Shown: positions 53,137 through 61,295, counted from the stretch's first letter. The stretch: DNA of 64,000 nt from Nocardia concava NBRC 100430 (GCF_000308815.1 NZ_BAFX01000094.1:1-64000), one strand, 5' to 3'. Notes: generated from the sequence alone by a model not told the origin. Numbers and translations are program-made.

Positions 53137-54285
53137 ATGACCACATTGACCTTCCGTAGAACTGCCGAGGTAACCGCTCCCGCCAAGGGACGTACCGGGA
53201 CGGTGGCGCGTACGGAGGGTCAGTGGCAGCCGCTGCGCCATCTGGCTCCCAACTGGTTCGCCGTCGTCATGGGCACCGGCATCATCGCCAATGCCGCATC
53301 GACCCTGCCGTTGCAGTTCCCCGGGCTGCGGGCCGCCGCCACCGTGGTGTGGGCACTGGCCGCACTGATCCTCGTGGTGCTGGCGGGCGCTTGGATTCTG
53401 CACTGGCGACGCTACCCCGACGAGGCTCGCGGCCACGGCCTGCACCCCATCATGATGCAGTTCTACGGCGCACTGCCCATGGCGCTGCTGACCATCGGCG
53501 CGGGCACCCTGATGCTCGGCAAGGACGTCATCGGACTCACCGCCGCGGTCACCATCGACTGGGTGTTGTGGTCGGCCGGAACCGTTTTCGGCCTGATGAC
53601 CGCCGCCAGCATCCCCTATCGGATGATCACCCGGCACAACTTCGATCCCGATTCCGCCTTCGGCGGCTGGCTGATGCCCGTCGTGCCCCCGATGGTGTCG
53701 GCCGCACTCGGCGCGCTGCTGGTTCCCTACGCCCCCGAGGGGCAGGCCCGGCTGACCATGTTCGTGGCCTGCCTGGCCATGTTCGGCCTGAGCCTGATCG
53801 CCTCGCTGGTCACCATCACCCTGATCTGGTCGCGCCTGCTGCACCACGGCCTGCCTCCCGCCGGCATGGTCGCCACCGTGTGGCTGGTGCTCGGTCCCCT
53901 CGGCCAGTCGGTGACCGCCGCGGGCAGCCTGGCCAATGTCGCCTCGGGCGTCGTGGATGACCGCACCGCCGCCGGGCTGGATGTGTTCGCCGTCCTCTAC
54001 GGCGTTCCCACTTGGGGATTCGCCATGCTGTGGCTGGCGCTGGCCATCTCGGTCACCGTCCACGCCCGCAAGTCGATGCCCTTCAACCTGACCTGGTGGG
54101 GTTTCACCTTCCCCCTCGGCTGCTGTGTCACCGGCAGCACCGCCCTGTTCCAGCACACCGGCGCCGACCTGTTCTCCGTCATCGCCGTGGGTCTCTACGC
54201 CCTGCTGGTCGCCGCCTGGGCCGTGGTCGCCGCCAAGACCGTGCACGGCGTGGTCCGCGGGAACCTGCTGCGGCCGGCCAAATAA
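53137..54285 (+). CDS. TDT family transporter (TehA/SLAC1-like)
   Basis: 382 residues with ten hydrophobic helices. FAVVMGTGIIANAASTLPL at helix 1, and FGGWLMPVVPPMVSAALGALL, belong to the tellurite-resistance/dicarboxylate transporter (TDT) family, which includes TehA, malate permease Mae1, sulfite exporter Ssu1 and the SLAC1 anion channel. In actinobacteria substrates are unproven. The ATG at 53137 is 30 bp after the stem-loop. Confidence 0.88.
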   Translation: MTTLTFRRTAEVTAPAKGRTGTVARTEGQWQPLRHLAPNWFAVVMGTGIIANAASTLPLQFPGLRAAATVVWALAALILVVLAGAWILHWRRYPDEARGHGLHPIMMQFYGALPMALLTIGAGTLMLGKDVIGLTAAVTIDWVLWSAGTVFGLMTAASIPYRMITRHNFDPDSAFGGWLMPVVPPMVSAALGALLVPYAPEGQARLTMFVACLAMFGLSLIASLVTITLIWSRLLHHGLPPAGMVATVWLVLGPLGQSVTAAGSLANVASGVVDDRTAAGLDVFAVLYGVPTWGFAMLWLALAISVTVHARKSMPFNLTWWGFTFPLGCCVTGSTALFQHTGADLFSVIAVGLYALLVAAWAVVAAKTVHGVVRGNLLRPAK

Positions 54286-54301
54286 TCCGAAACCGGCACG
54301 C

Positions 54302-54322
54302 TGTAACTCCTTTCGCTATCTA
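54302..54322 (+). promoter_or_regulatory. TGTAAC-N8-CTATCTA element upstream of the ECF sigma gene
   Basis: TGTAAC (54302-54307), 8 bp, CTATCTA (54316-54322). The same element with identical spacing occurs before the cupredoxin gene at 55623-55643. Only the eight spacer bases differ. It may be the promoter recognised by this ECF sigma factor or the site of a shared regulator. The spacing is shorter than usual ECF -35/-10 spacing, so the role is open. Confidence 0.6.
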
Positions 54323-54368
54323 CTGACAGACGTGAACACGCGTCGGTGGATGGCGAAAGCGGCGGTTC

Positions 54369-54941
54369 ATGGTGCAAGGAGCGGAATCCGAGCGCCGGAC
54401 GCGGCCTGGCGCGGGTACTGGCTCGGGTCGGGAGTTGCGGCTGGTGGCCGGTGACAGCTACGCGAGCTGGGAAGCGGTCTACCGCGACAACGCCACCTGG
54501 GTGTACGCGTTGATGTTCGGCAAGGTCGGCAACAAGCCCGATGCCGAGGATCTCACCGCCGAGGTGTTCATGGCCGCGCTGAAACCGCTGCGCATCACCG
54601 CCAGCGGACCCGAGGTCCGGGCCTACCTGCGCGCCACCGCGCGCACCGTGCTGGCCGCGCACTGGAAGGCGCGCATGGGCCGCGAGATCACCACGATCGA
54701 GGGCGATATCCCCGACGATCCGCCCGCGGAACTCCCCGATTCCGGCGCGGAGGGCCGAGCCAAGGCAGTGCTGGCCGAACTCCCGGACCGATACCGCAGC
54801 ATCCTGGAATTGCGTTTCCTGCAAGGCCTTTCGGTCAAGGAGGCCGCGCAGAGCCTGGGCGTGACGGTGGCGAATGCGAAGGTGTTGCAGCATCGGGCGC
54901 TGCAGATGGCGTCCCGGCTGAACGAGCGAGGTGTGCGGTGA
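54369..54941 (+). CDS. ECF sigma factor heading the Rieske/cupredoxin cluster
   Basis: 190 residues, or about 165 if GTG 54444 (after GGGAG) is the true start. Sigma-2 region WEAVYRDNATWVYALMFGKVGNKPDAEDLTAEVFMAAL and sigma-4 region LPDRYRSILELRFLQGLSVKEAAQSLGVTVANAKVLQHRAL are both clear. The stop overlaps the GTG of the Rieske gene by 4 bp, as usual for a sigma gene and its anti-sigma factor. A TGTAAC-N8-CTATCTA element lies 47 bp upstream. It probably controls its own cluster. Confidence 0.92.
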   Translation: MVQGAESERRTRPGAGTGSGRELRLVAGDSYASWEAVYRDNATWVYALMFGKVGNKPDAEDLTAEVFMAALKPLRITASGPEVRAYLRATARTVLAAHWKARMGREITTIEGDIPDDPPAELPDSGAEGRAKAVLAELPDRYRSILELRFLQGLSVKEAAQSLGVTVANAKVLQHRALQMASRLNERGVR

Positions 54942-55627
54942 GCGGGCGGGAAGTGCGGCGTTTCGTCGATGAACTACTGGCCGGGAAGCGGTCCACGGGC
55001 TTCGAACCCGATGACGCCGAGGCCGAGGAGATGCGCACGGCCATCGAACTGCGCGCGGCCCGGCTGGGCAGCGACGCGCCCAGCGAGGAATTCCTGAGCA
55101 GCCTCCAACGCCGCCTGGCCGCGGAGATGGACGAAGACCCGACGGAAACCCGTCCCGCACCGAGCTATCGCCGCCGCAACCTGCTGATCGGCACCTCCGC
55201 CGCCGCGGCCGCGGCAACCGTCGGCGCGGTGGTCGACCGCACCCTCATCGGCCACGGCGAACCCGGCTCCCCGCCCGCCGCCCAGCAGGCTCCGCTGTCC
55301 CCCAACACCGGAGCCTGGCGGCCGATCGCCCGCTCCTCGGATCTCCCCGAGGGCGCGACGGTCGCCTTCGACGTCGGCACGATCAACGGATTCGTCCGGC
55401 GCGACAAGGGAATTCCCCTGGCCGTCTCCGGCGTGTGCACCCATCAGGGCTGCAAACTCTGGCTAGACGCACCCGCCGAACGCCTGCGCTGCCCCTGCCA
55501 CTCCACCTCCTTCTCCATCGAGGGCGAGGTGGTGACCCATCAGCTGCCGATCGCGCCCGCTCCCCTGCCGACCATCCAGGTGCGCGAAAACAACGGCACC
55601 ATAGAGGTTTTCGCGCCGACCGTGTAA
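54938..55627 (+). CDS. Membrane-anchored Rieske [2Fe-2S] protein, putative anti-sigma/redox sensor
   Basis: 229 residues. An N-terminal cytoplasmic helical part (1-77) is followed by YRRRNLLIGTSAAAAAATVG (77-96), a membrane anchor or Tat-like signal, and an exported Rieske domain. Cluster ligands Cys167/His169 (VCTHQGC) and Cys185/His188 (CPCHSTSF) are complete, with Cys172/Cys187 for the disulfide. Position directly after an ECF sigma gene with 4-bp overlap, and the extra N-terminal domain, suggest a redox-sensing anti-sigma factor. It could otherwise be a plain electron carrier to the cupredoxin. Confidence 0.85.
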   Translation: MSGREVRRFVDELLAGKRSTGFEPDDAEAEEMRTAIELRAARLGSDAPSEEFLSSLQRRLAAEMDEDPTETRPAPSYRRRNLLIGTSAAAAAATVGAVVDRTLIGHGEPGSPPAAQQAPLSPNTGAWRPIARSSDLPEGATVAFDVGTINGFVRRDKGIPLAVSGVCTHQGCKLWLDAPAERLRCPCHSTSFSIEGEVVTHQLPIAPAPLPTIQVRENNGTIEVFAPTV

Positions 55628-55643
55628 CCCGCGCCTCTATCTA
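55623..55643 (+). promoter_or_regulatory. Second TGTAAC-N8-CTATCTA element, before the cupredoxin gene
   Basis: TGTAAC (55623-55628) spans the Rieske stop codon; CTATCTA (55637-55643) lies 5 nt before the cupredoxin ATG and is part of the palindrome CCTCTATCTAGAGG (55634-55647). TATCTA so close to the ATG suggests an internal promoter with a leaderless transcript; AGAGG is too close to the ATG to be a good ribosome site. Confidence 0.6.
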
Positions 55644-55648
55644 GAGGC

Positions 55649-56137
55649 ATGAGACCAACCCGCAACCCGCGCCGCACGGCCGTCGCGGTCAGCCTCGCCG
55701 CCGCAGCCCTGCTGACGGCGAGCGCGTGCAGTTCCGGTGGTGGCGGCAAAGCCCCCGACTCCGCCCCCGGAATCACCTACGCTTCCGGCACCGCTACGCC
55801 CGGCATGGTGCCGGACGGCAGCGGGCCGACCGGTATGCCCGGCATGTCCATGCCGGGTTCGTCCGCCCCCGCGGCGGCGCCGGCCGGCCCGAATGCCGTC
55901 ACCATCGACAATTTCGCCTTCGGTCCGAGCTCTCTCAGCGTGAAGGTCGGCACCACGGTGACCTGGACCAATCACGACGAGGAGCCGCACACGGTGGTCG
56001 CCAACGACGGCAGCTTCCGCTCCCCGACGCTCGGCAACAACGCGACCTACACCTTCACCTTCACCAAGGCGGGCACGTTCGCCTATGTCTGCTCGATCCA
56101 TCCCTTCATGCACGCGACCGTGGTGGTGACGCCATGA
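55649..56137 (+). CDS. Lipoprotein cupredoxin (type 1 copper)
   Basis: 162 residues. Lipobox LTASAC with Cys27, then a Gly/Pro/Met-rich linker (GMPGMSMPG, residues 62-70) that could bind copper, then a plastocyanin/pseudoazurin-like domain. Type 1 copper ligands His114 (EEPHTVV), Cys148, His151 and Met154 (YVCSIHPFMH) are complete. It would carry electrons or buffer copper at the outer face of the membrane. Its stop overlaps the next gene's ATG by 4 bp (ATGA). Cotranscribed with the Rieske gene and possibly also from its own element. Confidence 0.9.
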   Translation: MRPTRNPRRTAVAVSLAAAALLTASACSSGGGGKAPDSAPGITYASGTATPGMVPDGSGPTGMPGMSMPGSSAPAAAPAGPNAVTIDNFAFGPSSLSVKVGTTVTWTNHDEEPHTVVANDGSFRSPTLGNNATYTFTFTKAGTFAYVCSIHPFMHATVVVTP

Positions 56138-57060
56138 GCGACGAGCACGATCCCCAGCAGATGACCCGCCGCCAGCTCATGCGACACAGCGCCTGGTTCG
56201 GCGCGGCGGTCGGCCTGGCCGTGGTCGGCGGCGAGGTGGTGTCGCACATTGCGGGCACCGCTTCGGCCGCCGAACGCCCGACGCTGCGCTTCGCGCAGGT
56301 GAGCGACAGTCACATCGGTTTCACCGGCACCGCGAACACCAGCGTGACCGACACCTTCACCGAGGCCATCGCCCAGGTGAATGCGCTGGACTATCAACCC
56401 GATTTCATCATCCACACCGGCGATCTCACGCATCTGGCCACGCAGGAGCAGTTCGATCAGGTGAAGCAGATGATGCAGGGCTTCAAGACCCCGCACGTGT
56501 TCACCGTTCCGGGAGAACACGATTCGAGCGATGACGGCGGCTCGCGATACCGGTCGGTCTTCGGTAACGGCACCCGGGGCGACGGCTGGTACAGCTTCGA
56601 CATCGCGGGCGTCCACGTGATGGGACTGGTCAATACGCTCAATCTGAAGGACCTCGGACATCTCGGACAGGATCAGCTCGACTGGGTCCAGAAGGATGTG
56701 GCCGGATTGTCCAGTGACACACCGATCATCGTCTTCAGTCACATCCCCCTGTTCGCCATGTACCCCCAATGGGGCTGGGGCACAGACGATGCCACCCAAG
56801 CGCTCAGTTACCTCAAGCGCTTCTCCTCGGTGACCTGCCTCAACGGCCATGTGCACCAACTGTTCACGAAGACCGAGGGCAATGTCACCTTCTACAGCGG
56901 CACCACCACCGCCTATCCCCTGCCCAAACCCGGTGACGGTCCGGCTCCCAAACCGGTCACCCTGCCCGCGGGCAAGCTGCACGAGGCCCTTGGTATTCGC
57001 GAGGTCACATACCAGAAGGGGCAACAGCAACTCGCTATCAAAGAACAAACGCTGAAATGA
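56134..57060 (+). CDS. Tat-exported metallophosphoesterase with GEHD motif
   Basis: 308 residues. A twin-arginine signal TRRQLMRHSAWFGAAVGLAVVG starts at residue 11. The phosphoesterase motifs are QVSDSHIG (Asp58, His60), HTGDLTH (Asp97), PGEHD (residues 126-130; canonical GNHD has Asn), FSHIPLF and NGHVHQ. Tat export of a folded, metal-loaded enzyme fits the exported cupredoxin and Rieske partners. Coupled to the cupredoxin gene by ATGA overlap. Substrate unknown. Confidence 0.9.
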   Translation: MSDEHDPQQMTRRQLMRHSAWFGAAVGLAVVGGEVVSHIAGTASAAERPTLRFAQVSDSHIGFTGTANTSVTDTFTEAIAQVNALDYQPDFIIHTGDLTHLATQEQFDQVKQMMQGFKTPHVFTVPGEHDSSDDGGSRYRSVFGNGTRGDGWYSFDIAGVHVMGLVNTLNLKDLGHLGQDQLDWVQKDVAGLSSDTPIIVFSHIPLFAMYPQWGWGTDDATQALSYLKRFSSVTCLNGHVHQLFTKTEGNVTFYSGTTTAYPLPKPGDGPAPKPVTLPAGKLHEALGIREVTYQKGQQQLAIKEQTLK

Positions 57061-57221
57061 CCACGCCCGATCGGCATGTCGCGCGCGGCGTCTCACATCG
57101 TTGTCATTTCGACAGCATGACCTGGCGATGGATGCTCGAGGACGGAAGGTAATCTACTAGGCTGAGCAGTAACAAGATGCTGTGCAGCAGTGCGGCGCAC
57201 GGCGATTACAGGAGGGAAGCC

Positions 57222-58439
57222 ATGCCACCCCGCCGTTTTCGGACGAACGCCGCAGCGAGCGCATTGCTCGCGCTGGTCCTGGTATTGGCGGCGTGCTCGT
57301 CCAATCTTCCGGACGGGAAGGTCGGTCCGCGCACGCCGGTCGCGCAGTCCATCACCCTGGTGCCCGCGCAGGGCAGCGACAAGGTGGACCCGTCGGCGCC
57401 GGTGAAGGTGAGCACCTCCAGCGGTGTGCTGACCGATGTCAGCCTCACCAATGACGCGGGCAAGGTCATCGAGGGCACCTTCACCCCGGACAAGACCGCG
57501 TGGAAGCCCAACGAGCAGCTGGGTTACGGGCGCACCTACACCCTGAAGGCCGCGGGCGAGGACGTGACCGGACTCACCGGCCCCATCACCTCCACGTTCA
57601 CCACCATCACGCCGAAGAACCAGACCAAGGTGTATCTGAACACCACGGGTGGTCAGGCCATTGTCGACGGCAACAGCTACGGCGTGGGCATGGTCATCGT
57701 CGCGCACTTCGACGAGGACATTCCGGACCGCGCGGCCGCCCAGAAGCGCCTGGTCGTCACCGCCGACCCGCCGGTCGAGGGCGCCTGGTACTGGCTCGAC
57801 AACCGCAATGCGCACTGGCGGCCCAAGGAGTACTGGAAGTCCGGCACCAAGGTGAGCGTGGCGGCCAACCTCTACGGCATCGAGGTCGGCAACGGCCTGT
57901 TCGGCCAGGAGGACGCCAAGGCCAACTTCGTCATCGGCCCCTCGCACGTGTCGATCGCCGATGACAACACCCACCAGGTGCAGGTCTTCGAGAACGGTCA
58001 GCTGGTCCGCACCATGCCGACCTCCATGGGCCGCGGCGGCAGCGAGACGATCGCCGGCAAGACCTTCACCTTCTGGACCATGCCCGGCACCTACACGGTG
58101 ATGGACAAGGCCAATCCGGTGATCATGGACTCCTCCACCTACGGCCTGCCGGTCAATTCGCGGCTCGGCTACAAGGAGACCATCGGCTGGGCCACCCGCA
58201 TCAGCACCGACGGCATCTACCTGCACCAGCTCGATTCCACGGTGTGGGCGCAGGGCAATACCGACACCTCGCACGGCTGCCTCAACCTCAATCTGGACAA
58301 CGCGCAGTGGTTCTTCAACTTCGCGCAGCCCGGCGACATCGTGGAGGTCCGCAATACCGGCGGCGCACCGCTCGAGGTGTGGCAGAACGGCGACTGGACC
58401 CTGAGCTGGGATCAGTGGCTGGCCGGTAGCGCGCACTGA
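57222..58439 (+). CDS. L,D-transpeptidase (LdtMt2-like lipoprotein)
   Basis: 405 residues. Lipobox VLAAC near residue 24, two Ig-like domains and a C-terminal YkuD catalytic domain with the SHGCLNLN motif (catalytic Cys) and upstream His in IYLHQLDST. Order and length match mycobacterial LdtMt2, which makes 3-3 peptidoglycan crosslinks and binds carbapenems. ATG 57222 follows GGAGG. It is 161 bp downstream of the sigma cluster and probably has its own promoter. Confidence 0.95.
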   Translation: MPPRRFRTNAAASALLALVLVLAACSSNLPDGKVGPRTPVAQSITLVPAQGSDKVDPSAPVKVSTSSGVLTDVSLTNDAGKVIEGTFTPDKTAWKPNEQLGYGRTYTLKAAGEDVTGLTGPITSTFTTITPKNQTKVYLNTTGGQAIVDGNSYGVGMVIVAHFDEDIPDRAAAQKRLVVTADPPVEGAWYWLDNRNAHWRPKEYWKSGTKVSVAANLYGIEVGNGLFGQEDAKANFVIGPSHVSIADDNTHQVQVFENGQLVRTMPTSMGRGGSETIAGKTFTFWTMPGTYTVMDKANPVIMDSSTYGLPVNSRLGYKETIGWATRISTDGIYLHQLDSTVWAQGNTDTSHGCLNLNLDNAQWFFNFAQPGDIVEVRNTGGAPLEVWQNGDWTLSWDQWLAGSAH

Positions 58440-58443
58440 TCAT

Positions 58444-58475
58444 CTCCGGCCGGTGCCGCCGTCGCCGGGCCGGAG
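58444..58475. terminator. Hairpin between ldt and DUF2236 genes
   Basis: CTCCGGCC (58444-58451) and GGCCGGAG (58468-58475) form an 8-bp perfect stem, extended outward by TGATCA/TGATC. There is no long T-tract, but it lies between convergent genes. Confidence 0.5.
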
Positions 58476-58485
58476 AAGTGATCGG

Positions 58486-59460
58486 CTAGGCCACGGCGGC
58501 CTGGAGGCGGCGGGCGTGTTCGGACAGCGCCACCGCGTCCGGGCCGCTGATTCGTCTTTCCACGGCCTCGGCGAATCGGTGGATGGTGAAGGCGCGCATG
58601 GCCGGACGGGTCAGGCGCAGCGACAGGTTCAGCGCCGGATCGAGCGCGGCGGGCAGGCCGAGATTGCGGCGGGCCGGGCGCGGGAGGGTGGCGATCAGCT
58701 GCGGGGTTATCAAGGCGGACAGCAGGAGTGGGGCCAGCTCGGGGAGCTGGGAGAGCGCGAAACCTCGCAACAGAGCCAGCGCCGGGGCTACCGCCAGATC
58801 CGCGCCGAAGGATTCGATCACCCCGTAGCGGTGCGCGATCCCGGCATAGTAGTCGGCCACACCCTGGCACGAAGTGGGAATCTCCTCCGGGTTCGCGCCC
58901 ATCAGCACACCGAATTGCTTGGCCTCCAACCAGAATCGATCCCGGTCGGCCGGATCGAGCCGCGCCGGGCGACGCAGGCCCTCGTAGGCGAAGTTCTCGT
59001 AGACCAGCAACGCCGCCTGCATGATCGTGACGTGGGCGAAAAGCACCAGCTCCTCCCCCTGCGCGGCATACGGCTCACCGGTGCCCGGGATCGTGCCGGT
59101 CATCGACCGGTGATAGCGCCGCAGATGCGCCGCGGTCCGGTCGGCGGAAGCCTTGTCGCCCAGGATGATCGGAACCGGCACGCCGACCGTGCGCTGCGCC
59201 CGCCGAACAGCCATGATCGGACTCATGCTCCGCTGCGTCCGCCCGGCGACCGCCAGCGGATCATGATCGAGAATGACCGCCTGCATGCCGATGTGCGGCA
59301 CCTCCAGCAGCGCGGTCACCGGGGCCAGGAATGGCGTGACCGCCGGATGTAGCAATACTCGCCAAACTTGCGAGCCCGGGCCGAAATACCCGTGATCCTC
59401 GCGATCCGCCGGAGTGGGGGCCGGACCGCGTCGCCAGATCCGGACATTCTGTGATGCCAT
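58486..59460 (-). CDS. DUF2236 (oxygenase MpaB family) protein
   Basis: 324 residues. The family signature YHRSMTG, RTQRSMSPIMAVRRAQRTVGVPVPIILG and the central WLEAKQFGVLMGANPEEIPTS region match DUF2236/MpaB-type proteins, related to rubber oxygenase Lcp and MpaB which use heme or copper. Start ATG 59460. A strong TetR double operator separates it from a divergent TetR gene. Possible role in oxidising a lipid, terpenoid or other hydrophobic compound; inferred from family. Confidence 0.87.
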   Translation of the reverse strand: MASQNVRIWRRGPAPTPADREDHGYFGPGSQVWRVLLHPAVTPFLAPVTALLEVPHIGMQAVILDHDPLAVAGRTQRSMSPIMAVRRAQRTVGVPVPIILGDKASADRTAAHLRRYHRSMTGTIPGTGEPYAAQGEELVLFAHVTIMQAALLVYENFAYEGLRRPARLDPADRDRFWLEAKQFGVLMGANPEEIPTSCQGVADYYAGIAHRYGVIESFGADLAVAPALALLRGFALSQLPELAPLLLSALITPQLIATLPRPARRNLGLPAALDPALNLSLRLTRPAMRAFTIHRFAEAVERRISGPDAVALSEHARRLQAAVA

Positions 59461-59509
59461 GGCCGATCACCTCGTCGTGTTCCATATCGGCTGTCGCACA
59501 AGCGTATTG

Positions 59510-59544
59510 ACCAGTCGGACGACTTGACAAGTCGCGCGACTGGT
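59510..59544. promoter_or_regulatory. Tandem TetR operators AGTCGNNCGACT, 17 bp apart
   Basis: AGTCG-GA-CGACT (59513-59524) and AGTCG-CG-CGACT (59530-59541) are two 12-bp palindromes. Together with flanks they make a 35-bp dyad centred at 59527, ACCAGTCG outer arms and GACTTG/CAAGTC inner arms. On the minus strand TTGTCA followed 17 bp later by an ATACGC hexamer could be the DUF2236 promoter, fully covered by the operators. Confidence 0.85.
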
Positions 59545-59571
59545 TTGTTGCAGGACCGGTATCGTGGGCGG

Positions 59572-60240
59572 GTGTCGGTAACGACGGGAAACACCAGGCG
59601 AAATCAGGCCGAGCAACGCCGCAGCCGCGCCGAGCAACGCGAGGACACCCGGCTGGCCATTCTCGACGCCACCATCGCCAGCTTGATCGAGAACGGCCAT
59701 GCCGCCACGACTACGCGCGGCGTCGCCGAACGAGCAGGTGTGAGCCAGGGCGCGGTCCAGCACTACTACCCCACCCGCGCCGAACTCCTGGACGCCGCCA
59801 TCGGCCGGGTCGCCGACATCACGGCACAGGCGGTCGTCGAAACCTATTCCACGGTAACGGGTTCCGACCGCGAGCGAGTCGGCGTCCTGGTCGACGAACT
59901 CTGGACCCTGGCCCAGGTGGCCCCCGTCAGCGTCGGCTTCGAATTTCTGGCCGCGGCCCGCACCGACCCCGAAATGTCCTCCACCGTTACCCATCTCGTG
60001 GAGCACATCGAGTCCACCGTCTTCTCCGTGGCCCGTCAGGTTCTCGGCGACCTGGCCGACCAGCCCGGCGCGCGGGACTGGATGCGCCTCACATTGATCA
60101 CCGTCGCGGGCGTCCTGCTCACCGCCAGCGTCCCCGCCGCCTCGAGCCTGGTCCCCGACTGGCGCACCGTCCGCCATCACATCATGACCAGTTTCGACTC
60201 CTGGCGAGCGGAACCGTACCTTCCTGAGGACCGTCCGTAA
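59572..60240 (+). CDS. TetR family transcriptional regulator
   Basis: 222 residues. HTH in LAILDATIASLIENGHAATTTRGVAERAGVSQGAVQHYYPTRAELLDAA and a helical ligand domain. Divergent from the DUF2236 gene with tandem palindromes between; autoregulation and repression of that gene are likely. GTG 59572 is chosen as the first start after the operator. Confidence 0.9.
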   Translation: MSVTTGNTRRNQAEQRRSRAEQREDTRLAILDATIASLIENGHAATTTRGVAERAGVSQGAVQHYYPTRAELLDAAIGRVADITAQAVVETYSTVTGSDRERVGVLVDELWTLAQVAPVSVGFEFLAAARTDPEMSSTVTHLVEHIESTVFSVARQVLGDLADQPGARDWMRLTLITVAGVLLTASVPAASSLVPDWRTVRHHIMTSFDSWRAEPYLPEDRP

Positions 60241-60284
60241 TATCCAGAATGGAGGGATTCGCCCACCGAAAGGTCGTACCGACG

Positions 60285-61295
60285 ATGAAGTCCACCCGGA
60301 TAGTCCTGGCCTCGCGCCCGATCGGCATGCCGGAGCAGGAGAATTTCCGCACCGAGACCGTCGAACTGGAGCTGCCGCCGGGGTCGGCGCTGCTGCAGAC
60401 GCTGTACCTCTCGCTGGATCCCTACATGCGGGGCCGAATGAGCGACCTGCCGTCCTACGCGCCCCCGGTCGAGGTCGGCGGCGTCATGTGCGGCGGCACC
60501 GTCTCCCGGGTGCTCGAATCCACCGATCCCGCACTGCAACCCGGCGATATCGTGCTCGGCTACGGCGGTTGGCAGACGCATTCGGTCGAACCCGTCGCCA
60601 GCCTGCGCAAGCTGGATCCGGCCGCCGCGCCGCTGACCACCGCGCTGGGTGTGCTGGGCATGCCGGGTCTGACCGCCTACACCGGCCTGCTCACCATCGG
60701 TCAGCCCAAGCCGGGCGAGACCGTGGTGGTCGCCGCCGCCACCGGACCGGTCGGCGCGACCGTCGGCCAGATCGCGAAGATCAAGGGCGCGCGGGCCGTC
60801 GGCATCGCGGGCGGACCGGAGAAGGTGGCGCTGCTGCGCGATCGTTTCGGCTTCGACGCCGCCGTCGACCACCGCGCCCCCGATTTCGCCGAGCAGCTCG
60901 CCGCCGCGACCCCGGACGGCATCGACGTCTACTTCGAGAATGTCGGCGGCCCGGTCTTCGACGCGGTGCTGGGACGGCTGAACCAATTCGCCCGAATCCC
61001 GGTGTGCGGCTTGATCGCCAACTACAACGCCACCGAGCTGCCGCCCGGCCCGGACCGGGTGCCGCTGCTCATGTCGAACATCCTGCGCAAGAGCCTGACC
61101 GTGCGCGGGTACATCATGACCGAGTTCCTGGATCAGGCCGGGGCGTTCTACGCCGAGGCGGGGCCGTGGATCGCGGAGGGCAAGCTGGCGTATCTGGAGG
61201 ACATCGTGGACGGGCTGGAAAACGCCGTCGAAGCTTTCCAGGGTCTGCTCACCGGCAAGAACCTGGGCAAGCTGGTCATCAAGGTGTCCGACTGA
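60285..61295 (+). CDS. NADP-dependent oxidoreductase, MDR (CurA/leukotriene B4 12-hydroxydehydrogenase-like)
   Basis: 336 residues of the zinc-independent medium-chain reductase family: LYLSLDPYMRGRMSD, VLGMPGLTAYTGL, VVVAAATGPVGATVGQIAKI (NADPH loop) and FENVGGPVFDAVL. Related enzymes reduce alkenals, prostaglandins or curcumin. ATG 60285 is favoured; an ATG at 60249 is in frame but lacks a ribosome site. It is 44 bp after the TetR gene and could be cotranscribed with it, linking it to the DUF2236 enzyme. Confidence 0.92.
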   Translation: MKSTRIVLASRPIGMPEQENFRTETVELELPPGSALLQTLYLSLDPYMRGRMSDLPSYAPPVEVGGVMCGGTVSRVLESTDPALQPGDIVLGYGGWQTHSVEPVASLRKLDPAAAPLTTALGVLGMPGLTAYTGLLTIGQPKPGETVVVAAATGPVGATVGQIAKIKGARAVGIAGGPEKVALLRDRFGFDAAVDHRAPDFAEQLAAATPDGIDVYFENVGGPVFDAVLGRLNQFARIPVCGLIANYNATELPPGPDRVPLLMSNILRKSLTVRGYIMTEFLDQAGAFYAEAGPWIAEGKLAYLEDIVDGLENAVEAFQGLLTGKNLGKLVIKVSD

